This document shows positions 12,377-22,844 of a stretch of DNA of 64,000 bases, piece after piece; position 1 is the first letter of the stretch; the number at the start of each line of letters is the position of its first letter. Source of the stretch: Panicum virgatum (Eukaryota > Streptophyta > Magnoliopsida > Poales > Poaceae). Below the pieces are notes generated by a model, which was not told the DNA's origin, did not search any database, and saw only the letters and a program-made list of their open reading frames with translations. The stretch covers positions 2,958,531 to 3,022,530 of the forward strand of contig NC_053136.1 of the NCBI RefSeq assembly GCF_016808335.1, read 5' to 3'. Both the position numbers and the translations under genes were made by a program.

Positions 12377-15300
12377 TGTGAGAACCGTCTAATTTGCACT
12401 CGATTTAAGTGAAAATTATTGATTAATCCATTAAGATGAAAATTAACACGTGTCCGTCTCTCGACACGTCACATGTTAATCCACATCTTAGAAACACTTA
12501 ATCAACACAATTTACCTAAAACGACCGCAAATCCGGTAGTCCCGGTACGTGTTTGCCACATGTCCAAGATTAAGCACACGTACCGTTATACAAGCACGTA
12601 CATTGTCGATGATCCACAAAGAACAGTTTTACACATTTAATATTACAAGTTCGATATAGGTGAGTTCAAACTTCCTTTACAAGCCTTGGGCTCACGAAAG
12701 ACATATTAAATTGAAATTTAAAGTTTATTGTATTTACATACTCTCACGGAGTTCGGCTACGATAAAAACATACCTAAGATAATGGTGTCTTGCTCAAGGA
12801 CACCATCATAGCCTCAACGACCTACTCTCCCCCGCACCAGGAGCGGCGGGGTAGAAGTGGCCGAACACCACTTCCGACTCACCTGCAACTAGGTTTAGAA
12901 AGCAACCTGAGTACAATAGGTACTCGCAAGACTTACGCGATTAAATAAATAAGGATCATGTAAAGGCTCAATTAAAAGCTTTAAGGTTAAGTAATTATTG
13001 CATAAGCAAGAGCTTCCTAAACTATCACCTAGCAAAATTAATTTATCTTGCCCAACCCCAAACAATTTTAGCTGATTAAGAAAGTAATATAATCTATAAT
13101 TGATCATAGCTGTAACATGAACCATTCCCATCACAACTAAAATTCTACAAGAAGTTCATGGGATAAAGAGCTTGCTCATAACCGAGAGCGCGGCAATTCA
13201 AATTGATTTAAACCTTTCAAGGATGTACTACTTTACCCACACGACGCAAGGACCATGCGACTGACCCAACCGGCCAAAGTTGGATAAGGGGTACCCGCAT
13301 CAACCGTTCCTAACAAGGCTCGATCATTGAACTTCACACCTAGCTTACGCATGGAGAATTTAGTTCCACCGGGGGCGCCTCTAAACTTTCCTACTCACAA
13401 GTCCACCGGGGGACACCCCTAAGCCTCCCTACATAGCCCTTGGCCACGTATCTAGGAATGTACATCAATGATCAAGTCAAAAAAGGTAATTGGATCATCC
13501 GTACCATTATTTGGATATGTGGTAGCACGGAAAGTTGCTCAAAACCAACGTCATCCACGGACGGTCCTTAATCGGTCCAAGCGGACTATGCCCATGTGAC
13601 TTCATTCTCTAGGCACTACCATTCCGCTCGAACCTCGATACTACCAGACCTGTCGACCAGGCCGAACCAGTGCGATCAAGGGTAACCGGTAAATGTGATC
13701 CTCCAAATTATTTCTGTCTAGCGAGCAATATAAATATTCTAAGTACGGCTAAGCATCTAGTCAGGTTAAGTAATTAACTGACTAACTAGTGCCAAGAACA
13801 AGGATAACAAATTAAGAAAGGATAATGCACGCAGATAGGTACAAGAATGCAATACATACATACTATATATAACCCAACATTACCCGGTGAGATAATTAAT
13901 TAAATCAGGTTAAATAGGAGCAAGGATTCATGCTTAGCTGATTGCCTTGGTTAACTTCCGGCTCGACCACGAAAGGGACTCTGGGTTCAGGCTCGACGGA
14001 CTCGGCAGGCTCACCGGGTTCGTTCTCCGACGGTTCGGTCACTATAATGCATGAATGCGATGCCAGAATTAAGAAATAAATTATACAATAAGTATAAATC
14101 ATGAAATAAATTGAGCATGCAGAGAACATTACAAGGAACTCATGAAAATTTGATTTGCAAAAAAAACATTTTCCTAAAATTAATCATAAATATATTAATT
14201 TTCAGCTAATCTAAACAAGATAAATTGGGAAAGGCATGCAAACTCAACTAAACAAATCTAAGAAAATTTTTATAGATGCTAGGCATAAATACAAAGCTAA
14301 CAAAACTAGTTTCACCATTTTGTCACTTTCCAGCAAAAAGTTCTACAACAAACCATTTTCGGATAGAGCATACGAAAACACACTAAAACCTTAACAAACA
14401 ACAAGAAAACATACAAAACAATATTTTTCCTAAGTAGAGTTGAGCGATACGAACCCAACAAAATAAGTTTCGTATTTTTCTGAGGTCTATCGAATTTTCT
14501 ACGGATTTTGCAAAATTGCAGACATATAAAGCATCACAAAACCCTAGCAAAATTGCTAGATCCACCCGGGGACGCCCAACCCAGAGGCTGACAGCAGGCC
14601 CCACGGGTCAGCGGCCACCCAGGCCGGGTCAAGGCAAGGCGGACGCTTTGACCGCGACGTGGGCGCGGCGTGAGCGCGAGCGCGCGCATGCGCGCGGCGA
14701 CGGCGGGCGCAAGGTGGCGCGGCGAGGCAGGGCCAGAGCGGGGAAGGGAAGGCGCGCACGGGGTGGAGGGAACGGCGACGAGCCTCACCGGCGGCGGCAC
14801 AGGCGAGGAGCGGCGATAGACGGGCGGCGCGGCGGCGTCGGGCGGCGGCGGATCGAGGCGAGCGGCGGCGGCCCTGTGCGGTGAGGGAAGGGGCCGAGTG
14901 AGGAGGGGAATCGAAGGAGGACGATGAGGGAAAGCTTCTTATGCGAGGAATCGGCGCGATACTCACTGAAGACGACGAATCGCGGCGGCGGCGAAGCTCA
15001 GACCGCGGCGTCAATGGTGGATTTGGGCTAGAGTTTGAGGTGAAAGGGGGCCAACCGGGCGTGGATAAGGAGAGGGCGAGGAGAGGAGGGAAAGGGCGGC
15101 ACGGCACGAGAGGATGGCCGGCGCGTGGCGCGAGGATGGCTGGCGGCAGCGGTGGCGACACGTGTAGTGCGCTAGAGCAGGGAGGAAGGAATAGAGGAGG
15201 CTGACGGGTGGGCCCGGGCGAGGAAAAGAAAGGAAATAAGTTTGAAATTCGAAACAAAGGTGCTCCCGAGCTCAAAAAATTCACCAATTTTTTACTGGAG

Positions 15301-15440
15301 ATAGATAAAATCACCAAGAACACAATGCAACAAGAATCACTCGAAAAGCTTTTGTAATTTGGTCGCGGCAAAAAGAACAAACAGACTATTTTTGAAATTT
15401 CCTTGAATTTTGTGGCTCGGTTCAAAAGTCATAAAATCTG
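12377..15440. repeat. Repetitive LTR-like stretch, boundaries unresolved
   Basis: About 3 kb with no plausible protein, in style like the long LTRs of grass gypsy-type elements. It starts TGTGAGAACCG at 12377, has long AT-rich non-coding DNA, and carries a GC-rich tract (about 14570-15220) with low-complexity Arg/Pro-rich frames on both strands. A candidate 5-bp duplication exists (CAATG at 12372-12376 and 15323-15327, the latter after a CA), which would suit a solo LTR. However, repeat-like sequence seems to continue to about 15440, so this pairing may be chance. No gag, pol or tRNA primer site was recognised. Confidence 0.4.
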
Positions 15441-15713
15441 TTGAAAGAAACAGAGTATCAAAGTGCGCAGACGGCAGAGGCATCTATATGCTGAAAAGTA
15501 GTCCTATGCCTAATTTGGTTTTTTGTCTTTTATCTATCTATCGACAATTTGAAATATATAACTCTCAATTAACATAAATCGTTTGATTCTGGGAGACGGG
15601 TGATGCGGGAGCTCAGCGGCATGATTCGCACCAACCGAACCAAATTCCCAGCAGTTCGAATTTCGAAACCACAAGCCGCATCGAATTGAAAACGCTAATC
15701 GCAATTGGGTTTC

Positions 15714-16355
15714 TTACCGGACCGACGTGTGTTTGGCAAACATGGCGATCATGTCGCCGCCGGAGTTGGAGACAATCTCCCAGTCCGAAGTGTCGACCTC
15801 CTCCGATTGCTCCCCGGCTACGTCCTTGGCGAGGTTGCCCGAACGTCCGTGGGCATGGAGGAGGGTCGCCTGCCGCCCCTGCCGCATCCCCGCTGATAAG
15901 TAGTCGTCGTCGATCTCTATCGGGAAATCCCTGTCGAAGTAGCCCTCGTCTTCCGGCGTGTCGCTGCCCGGGGCGCAATGCGAGTTGGAAATCGCAAACG
16001 AACGACGAGAAATGGGGGAGGAAGCAGCAGGCAGCGGCACGTACCAGAGCCGCGGATTCCAGACCGCCACCTGTCCGTCGACGAGCCCGGCTGCGATGAG
16101 GCCGTTTCTGAAGGACCACATCGCCTTGGACCAGGCAAGGCGGCACACCGGCGCCGGCGAGGGGAACGCAGCGGCCTCCTTGAACTGGTAGTCGCAGCCC
16201 AACTCCAGCCCCGACTCGCCGGCGCCGCTGAGGATGCGTACCTCGTCCGGCTCGCCGGTGGCCCCCTGCATAGTCCCGGCGGCGAGGAAATCGCGGTACG
16301 GTGCAAATGCTGGCACCGAGCCCCTCGCCGTGACGCTGGCGAGGCGGTGAGCCAT
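15714..16355 (-). CDS. Short SEC31-like protein (N-terminal region only)
   Basis: Exons 16045-16355 and 15714-15963 give 186 aa. The intron between them is 81 bases, so retention also keeps the frame (213 aa). Residues 1-103 resemble the start of the COPII coat protein SEC31: FLAAGTMQGA, then RLAWS, then GLIAAGLVDGQVAVWNP, the first WD40 blade. The second exon (acidic, with EEVDTSDWEIVS) does not look like SEC31 and I do not recognise it. SEC31 is normally over 1000 aa, so this is a truncated or chimeric copy. The stop TAA at 15714-15716 overlaps a possible splice donor (GTAAGA), so a longer original gene may have continued into the repeat downstream. A good TATA box lies about 95 bases upstream of the ATG, which argues for expression. 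Confidence 0.6.
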   Translation of the reverse strand: MAHRLASVTARGSVPAFAPYRDFLAAGTMQGATGEPDEVRILSGAGESGLELGCDYQFKEAAAFPSPAPVCRLAWSKAMWSFRNGLIAAGLVDGQVAVWNPRLWYVPLPAASSPISRRSFAISNSHCAPGSDTPEDEGYFDRDFPIEIDDDYLSAGMRQGRQATLLHAHGRSGNLAKDVAGEQSEEVDTSDWEIVSNSGGDMIAMFAKHTSVR

Positions 16356-16447
16356 GGCGACGAGGGGTTTTGGGGGGTTGCCAGGTTAGAGACGGCTTCC
16401 CGGGATACGCCTACGCTGCGGAAATACGGGGGCGGGGTCGGCTACGG

Positions 16448-16455
16448 TATTTATA
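16448..16455 (-). promoter_or_regulatory. TATA box of SEC31-like gene
   Basis: On the minus strand the sequence reads TATAAATA, 93-100 bases before the ATG at 16355. This matches the plant core-promoter consensus and predicts a leader of about 60-70 bases. Confidence 0.6.
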
Positions 16456-16725
16456 CCTCGGGCCGCCCTTGTCCCGCTCGACTCGTCGTACGGGCCTCAC
16501 TGATGGGCCATGGGCTCTTGCATTCTGCCATTTTTTGCGCCGTCTCTCTCTCTCTTTGATCTTTTCTCCGATTCGTTTTGCCTTTCCAAGTTGTATTCTA
16601 CACACGAGACATTCCTTCTACGTGAGGAGATTTTTACACCGTGTTTTATAATTGAAAAATGGTCCATTATTTTTTTGTCATCGTTTTTAGTACATCCCTG
16701 CAAAGGCGCACCCAAGCATCCTCTG

Positions 16726-16977
16726 TAAGGGTGGAATCGAGCCGAGCCTCGACTTTTTTCGAGCTTTCTTCGAAATCAATATATTCGTATTTATTATAGT
16801 CTCCTGCGTTGTTTGATATGCAACTTCAAATCGAGCATAACGAAACGAGCCGAGCCTGCCAAAATTGACTTTTGTTCCAAATCAACTAATCTTTATTTTA
16901 AAAAAAGAACAAACATAATCGGAGCAATTTTGAAACGAGCCACCGAGCCAGTTTAACGAGCTTTTTTTCCAGCCCTA
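16726..16977. mobile_element. hAT-type non-autonomous element, 252 bp
   Basis: The element runs from TAAGGGTGGAA to TTCCAGCCCTA, which pair as imperfect inverted repeats. It is bounded by a perfect 8-bp direct repeat ATCCTCTG (16718-16725 and 16978-16985). It is rich in CGAGCC motifs and has no coding capacity. The 8-bp duplication fits hAT transposition. It lies between the SEC31-like promoter and the 3' end of the F-box gene. Confidence 0.75.
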
Positions 16978-17152
16978 ATCCTCTGAATGGCTCCATGTCG
17001 ATCCTGGAAGTCCTCTCGAATTCAGCTTTTCAACAAAGTTGTTCAAACATTCAGATTTAGCAAAGTTGCAATCCTTGATCTCAATAGCTAGTACACTGTA
17101 TCTGCTCTGTATATATGCTAGTAGTACTAGGCTACTGCACAACCTCAAATGG

Positions 17153-18034
17153 TTAGATCTTATCGATAAAATTACAGTACTCGTGTTTCCACCAGCAAGT
17201 CCGGCTGCAAAACCACCTCTCGTCGTCGCCATCGCCGTCCCAGGCCTCCGCCGTCTTCGACTCTACCTTGCCGCACCACGGATTCGCGCAGGGCGTTGGA
17301 GGCTCCGCCATCCTCCACCGACGCAACGTCAGCCTGCGCATGACCGACACGGCCTCTCTGCGCACGGAGGCCATCCCGCGCCTTGTCCTGCTGGGGCCAG
17401 CGGATGCAGGCGCGGAGGAGAAGCAGTCCAAGCGTTCCAGCGCCTGCTCGGCGCCGCCCGGCGAGCGCAGCGAGTCGTGCAACGTGATCATCCCGATCAT
17501 GTAGGCTGCGGCGGCGTGTCCGTGCTCCATGGCTTGGAGGAGGTGCCGGAGCCCGCTTGCTTCTCTCCTCCGGTTGCAGAACTCCTCCTGCAAGAAGAGA
17601 CGGCGGAATTGTGACTGACCAGCTAAAATTAAGTAGACGCCGATGCGATTTAGCTTGAATCTGTGTTCCAGACGTTACCAATCCAAGGATGTAGGATGCC
17701 TCGGGGTTGCCACTTGTGGCGCACCGCCGGAGCACGGACAGAAACCTCGCCTTGTCCCACCAGTGCAGCCTCCACTCCCTGTGCACGGCCATGCACCGCC
17801 CGACCTTCCTTGCCGCTGTCGCATCGCGGAACACCTTGCACCTACGCACGAAGGTCCACCAAATCATGTCAAGGTAGGCAGGCTACAAGCAGGAAGATAA
17901 GACGAGAATCCAGAAGAAATATGGACTTACGATTGCCGGAGGTTGACAATGTCGCTGAGGGGCGTCGCGGACCTCGTTGCGATGCTCGCAGTCACCTCCA
18001 CGAGGATGTCAGAAGGGAGCCCGGCGATGTCCAT
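17153..18034 (-). CDS. F-box protein with C-terminal Cys-rich motif
   Basis: Three exons (17931-18034, 17679-17841, 17153-17587) join to 233 aa. Exon 1 opens with MDIAGLPSDILVEVTASIA, the first part of an F-box, and exon 2 continues SCKVFRDATAARKVGR. Later comes a helical region (NPEASYILGL, then HAAAAYMIGM) resembling Sel1-like repeats of plant F-box proteins such as the At1g67340/At2g35280 groups. The C-terminus has CANPWC and FCSRTCWWKHEYC, a partial MYND-like arrangement with too few ligands for a full finger. F-box proteins usually recruit substrates to SCF E3 ligases. The start at 18034 is the first ATG in the F-box frame; an acceptor-like site near 18090 suggests a 5' non-coding exon upstream. 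Confidence 0.78.
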
Positions 18035-19218
18035 GTCCAAATCTGTCGAGCTCGTTCTCCCCTGTCGTCCCTTGCCCTCCTGAGGCCCTTCCTACAGCCA
18101 AACAAGCACGTGTAAGCATATCTAATTGTAGAAAAAGTTGCATGAGAGGCAGAAAAGAAGGCGGTTTGTGGTCTGTAGATGATCCTGGAATCTGAGACCG
18201 GCAATAAGCGGTAGGACAACATTCATTGCGTGTCCTCTAGAGGACCAGGAGAAGTTGAGTAGTTTATTTGCGTGGAGCTCAAAGATCAAGGCTAAGGAGT
18301 AGTACACAGCTGCCAGGAAATATGCCTAGCTTCTGCAGATAAGAATGGCAGGGAACGAAGTACCCTACAGTTTTAGACGGGGATTGGGTAGATGGCACCT
18401 GAAGAATGGCAGGAAAAGAGTCCAAATAGTGGCATTTGAAATATCTCTGTGACTACCCTGCTTGCTCCTTTCAGGTGTAAAATGCCGTGATCTGTACTTG
18501 CATCACGGTGAAATGTGCAATTTACCCATCAACAGAGCATGTACAACATATGAAAATCTAGCAAAGGGAAATATAGGCACAAGAAACATGACTGGTAGCT
18601 CAAATTAGGTCAGTAATACTCACTGAGTTGCTGATCTGGCACAACATCAATGGGGTGTGCAGCTGTGTACAACATTAATCCTTTCCTTCAATTCAACAGC
18701 AAATATCTGTACAGCAAGCAGCAGGAAACAGACTGTTCATATGCAATAAATTTAGGCTGTACAAATGGAAGTTAACCATAAATCATGAAATGATAACAAT
18801 TTACATCATGACTAGAAAGTGCTCCCTCTGCCCACCAATGGAAGGCATATTTTGGCAGAGGAAAGGTCTTCGAAAGTAGATTTGGCTCTTTTATATACAC
18901 CAAACATGCATATAATTTGACTAATTGTTGATCAAACTTTAAACTCTTTCCTTGTCAAATACTCCTTACATTGATAGATGGGGAGAGTACTTCCAGCACT
19001 GTGTTCACTGTCCAAGATTATGATTTTTTTGTAACTGAAGGGTGTGAAAAGATAATAACCTACACTAAAACACCTTGGTTTCACCTGTGCTGAGATCTAC
19101 TTTATATGATTGACTAACCACACTGAATCTTCAAAACCCCAGGTTAATTTAGCTAGTTGCAAGCAAGTTCCTAGATTTTTCCATGCATGTCTATTGTGAA
19201 GGGTAAAGAGAGACTTAC
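18035..19218. other. Spacer: F-box promoter side and PPR 3' side
   Basis: AT-leaning DNA between the F-box start and the stop of the PPR gene. It must include the PPR 3' UTR. Apart from one degenerate MITE, I see no gene. Confidence 0.45.
18822..18987. mobile_element. Degenerate Stowaway-like MITE
   Basis: The left end CTCCCTCTGCCCACCAATGG is imperfectly complementary to the right end (…CATTGATAGATGGGGAGAG). The right flank is TA; the left flank is TG, so one target copy has drifted. Confidence 0.5.
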
Positions 19219-22065
19219 TCAACCAGTGTTCTCTAGTACATAAAACTCATCATTCTGTTGCTGTTTGTGCTCATATACATTGCCCCTTTGACCCCATCCT
19301 GTCCGCACTCTCTTTGTAATTTTCATAATTGTGCGGGCACTGTCATCTCTGCACATCAATAATACAATCAGTCACTGCAGTACAATTCCAAGATATATAG
19401 ATTAAATGTGGAGAACCAATTCTCTTCCTCGAATAGTTTGTCTTCTTAAGGTTCTCATTGCATATGCCGTGATTATATTTTATTCATTTTGAAACAGCAG
19501 GTTATCCTAAGAATTGCAAAAGAAAAAAAAACATGCAATGAAATAGAAAGAGAGATCTCAAAAAGACAGGACAAGGAAATTGATATGATCGTACCTGTGC
19601 AAAAGAGCATGCCAGTCACTTTGACCACTCTTGGCATGCTCATGCCTCCAGCTTCCAGGGATAATCTTACCAGAATGATTTGGAAGATCATCATTAAATT
19701 CTGCCATTTCCATCATTTTCTCTGACAGCATATCAGCATCCTGCTTTTTTCCTTTATTACTTAGTGCATCTATCACTGGCATGAATGCCGCTGGATCAAA
19801 TGTATATCCTTTAGCTATTAACATCTTGAGAAGGCTATGTGCAAGATCCATCTCCCCAGCTTCACAGAGCCCAGCAATTATCTGTTTATATGGGAAACTC
19901 TGGATAGAGATCCTCATTTCAAGTGCTGTTTCTAGGATATTCTTGGCTTCTATCCATCTACCGTAAGTTGAGACTTCAGTGCACATTAAGCAAAAGAGCC
20001 TTTCCTTCTGCCCACATGTTCTCAAAGCAGCATCAAAAACCATCTGAGCTGAAGGGAAATCTGCCATCTTGCAAAATCCCTTAATCAACAAGTCAAAAGA
20101 AGTTATATTTGGAACTATTTCATTCTGTAGCATCTCATCCAAAAGAGGCATGGCCTTATTAACCATTCCGCGTTCACAAAAGGACTTAATCAAGCTATTG
20201 TAGGTCATCACATTAGGAGAAATCCCCTTATCCTTCATTTCACTCATCAGTTTAATGATTTCATCTGATTTGTGTTTTTCTTCAAATCCCCGAATCAATA
20301 AATTGTATGTCCTTGTGCTTGGGATACAACCTTTCTTTTCCATGTCCCTAAGGACCTTAACAGCCAAAGAGGTTTTTCCATGCTTACAATACCCATGAAT
20401 GAAGGTGTCGTATGTAACTGAATCAGGGGGAATATCTTTCACTATCATCTCAAGTAATTTCTTCTTTGCTTCATCAAACTGCCCTTCTTTACACAATGCC
20501 CTAATCAGAATAGAATAAGTGATTCGATCAGGAAGACATCTTTGTCTGCTGGAAGAATCACTAACTACACTAAGGAATGAATTCCCCAGTCGGCCAAGAG
20601 CCGTGCTTCCTTCTTGCCACATCCCATCAACAATATCCATTGCCACATTTAATCTACTAGTCCTGCATAGTCCATCAATAATGATATTGCAGCTTGCTGT
20701 ATCCAAACTGTAGCCTTTCTCACTCATCCTCTCTAACAAGCTTTCTGCCTCTGTGATCCTACCAGCCCTCCATAGACTCTGCAGCAGAACATTATACGTA
20801 AATGAATTTGGCGCACATCCCTTCTGTGCCATCTCATCAAGAACCCTGGTGGCCGCAGCAGTGTTCCCCTTTGAGCAATAAGCATGGAGCAAACTAGTGT
20901 AAGTCACAACATCTGGGGTCATCACCCCACTCCTAATGAAATCCTCTACTCTCCTCACATCAAACACCTTGCCCTCCTTGCACAATCCAGAGACAATAAT
21001 ATTGTACGTGTAACTATTAGGCTGGATTCCCTCATGTGCCATCTCCCTCAGCAACTCCTGTGCCTCGCCAATCCTCCCATTTCTTACCAACCCTGCCAAC
21101 CAGCGGTTGTAACTCTCAACCCTTCTCAGGAACCCACCGCACCTCATAATATCCACCAGCACCCTCGCCTCATCAACAAACCCAGCATCACAGAACCCGC
21201 TCAACATCACGTCAAATGTCACCTGGTTAGGCCTCGGCAGCCCCTGTTGCCACTCCTCCTGCATGTCCTTGAAAATCCTGTAGGCGTCCAGCACCATACC
21301 GGCCTTGCAGAGCGCAGAGATCCTTGCATTGAACGTGACAACATTCGGTGCGAGTCCCTGGGCGCGCATCCGCTCCACCAGCTTCTCAGCCTCCTCCACC
21401 TGGCCCTCCCGGCAGAACCCTGCGACCACCGTGTTGCAGACCACAAGGTTGAAGCTCGGCATTCCGTCAAGTACCTTAAGGGCATCAAAGCTCCTCCCCG
21501 CACGGCAGTACCCGCGCGCAAGGATCCCAAAAGTGAACTCATTCCTGGCGGGCATTGCGTCGAACACCCTCTGGGCAAGCTCCATGCGGCCAGCGTCACA
21601 GAGCGCCTGGAGCAGGAGGTTGCGAGTGAAGACGTCCGGCTCGGCGCCGGCGAGCAGGAGGTCCTTGTAGAGCGCCTCGACGAGATCGAGGCGGGACTCG
21701 CGGAGCGCGGAGAGGATGAGGCGGTTATAGACAGGGGTGGGCGGCGGCGGCGCGGACGCGAGCGCGCGGAGGGAGCGAAAAGCCGGGAGGGCGAGGCGCA
21801 GCGGGAGGACGTCGGAGCAGGAGAGGAGGGCGAGGAGGTGGGGGCAGGGATCGGGGAAGGAGATGATGTGGCGGTGGAGGCGCGGGAGGAGTGCGTCGGC
21901 GGCGGGCTGCGCGGCGAGGAGGCGGGCAAGGAATGAGGTAGAGCTCGGCGGCGGAGGGGAGGCCGCGGATGAGAGGTGGAGGAAGAGGCGGAGCGCGACG
22001 GCCGGGGAGGCGGCGTTGCGGCGGAGTAGCGCGAGCAGGTTGGCGGCGGAGGGGGAGGAGGACAT
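19219..22065 (-). CDS. P-class pentatricopeptide repeat protein (At2g17140-like)
   Basis: Two exons (19595-22065 and 19219-19348) encode 866 aa. The protein is a long run of 35-residue PPR motifs without E or DYW domains, so it belongs to the P class that binds organelle RNA. Typical repeats include PNVVTFNARISALCKAGM, PNSYTYNIIVSGLCKEGK and PNVMTYNSLIKSFCERGM. The N-terminus is rich in Ala, Leu and Arg with few acids, which suits an organelle targeting peptide. The first exon could read through to a stop at 19558, but a donor after HR at 19595 and an acceptor at 19349 add RTIMKITKRVRTGWGQ. This tail matches my recollection of the C-terminus of At2g17140-type proteins, so splicing is preferred. 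The target transcript is unknown. Confidence 0.9.
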
Positions 22066-22844
22066 GGGAGGGTGGCGGCCGGCGGGGGGAGCGGCCGAGA
22101 TGGGTTTAAACCGGCCCGGGCTGGCTGGCCGGTGGGGCGCGCGGTCGGGTCAGCGGCCCGGTCCGCTGACACTGACACTGCTAGGTGTGATTTGCTTCGA
22201 GTGATTTTCCCCCGCCTATAAATCTCCGTTTAATTTTTTTTTTTTGAAAAGCTCTCCGTTTAATTTTGCAATAGCACTCTAGCAGCTTGTAGCTTAAGCA
22301 AAGATTTCAGATCTTTTCAGTTTTAATAACAAGCATAAACACTCTCTGGGTCGCTCTAAATGCCTAACACTTCTGAAGATTGCCATAAAATAGCAGGGAA
22401 GTTCCAAAAGTGATCATGATCGATCAACCATGTCCTATAAACATTGCCGAAATTTAGATGTTTTAAATTGAACAGATTTGAACCTTTCCTAGATCAATAC
22501 TACTCACCCAAAACGATGAGAAAAATACTCGCATAATCAGGCAATCAGAAAATCAACCGTGCATTTCAACACGACAAGTTGGCAATCTCCATCTCAACCT
22601 ACTAACCAAACAAGAACGGTAGCATCTGCAGATTCTGCTCCATTAAGAAAAGAATCTGTTATTTTCACGGGCCTGTGAAATTGTAAGTTGGGAACAACAT
22701 ACATCACAAGTTTTCTCACGTTACATCACCGCCGCACTCAACACTACTGTAATGAACAAGGGATCACAAGGCTAAAGGTAAGAAAGGGAACCTAATCTTG
22801 AGGTAAAGATCAGCAAAGAAAGAAACTAAATTACAAATGGGAGA
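22066..22844. other. Spacer between PPR and AT-hook genes
   Basis: The left 130 bases are GC-rich and probably hold the PPR promoter and leader. A poly-T run is at about 22231-22242. The remainder is AT-rich, includes the 3' UTR of the AT-hook gene, and shows no gene. Confidence 0.5.

Noticed and set aside
14556..15425. 289-aa Pro/Arg/Ser-rich frame on the minus strand
   Set aside because: Low-complexity translation of a GC-rich tract inside an apparently repetitive region, with similar frames on the other strand.
20884..21936. 350-aa open frame on the plus strand
   Set aside because: It lies exactly antisense to the GC-rich first exon of the PPR gene. Its composition mirrors PPR codons and it has no family signature.
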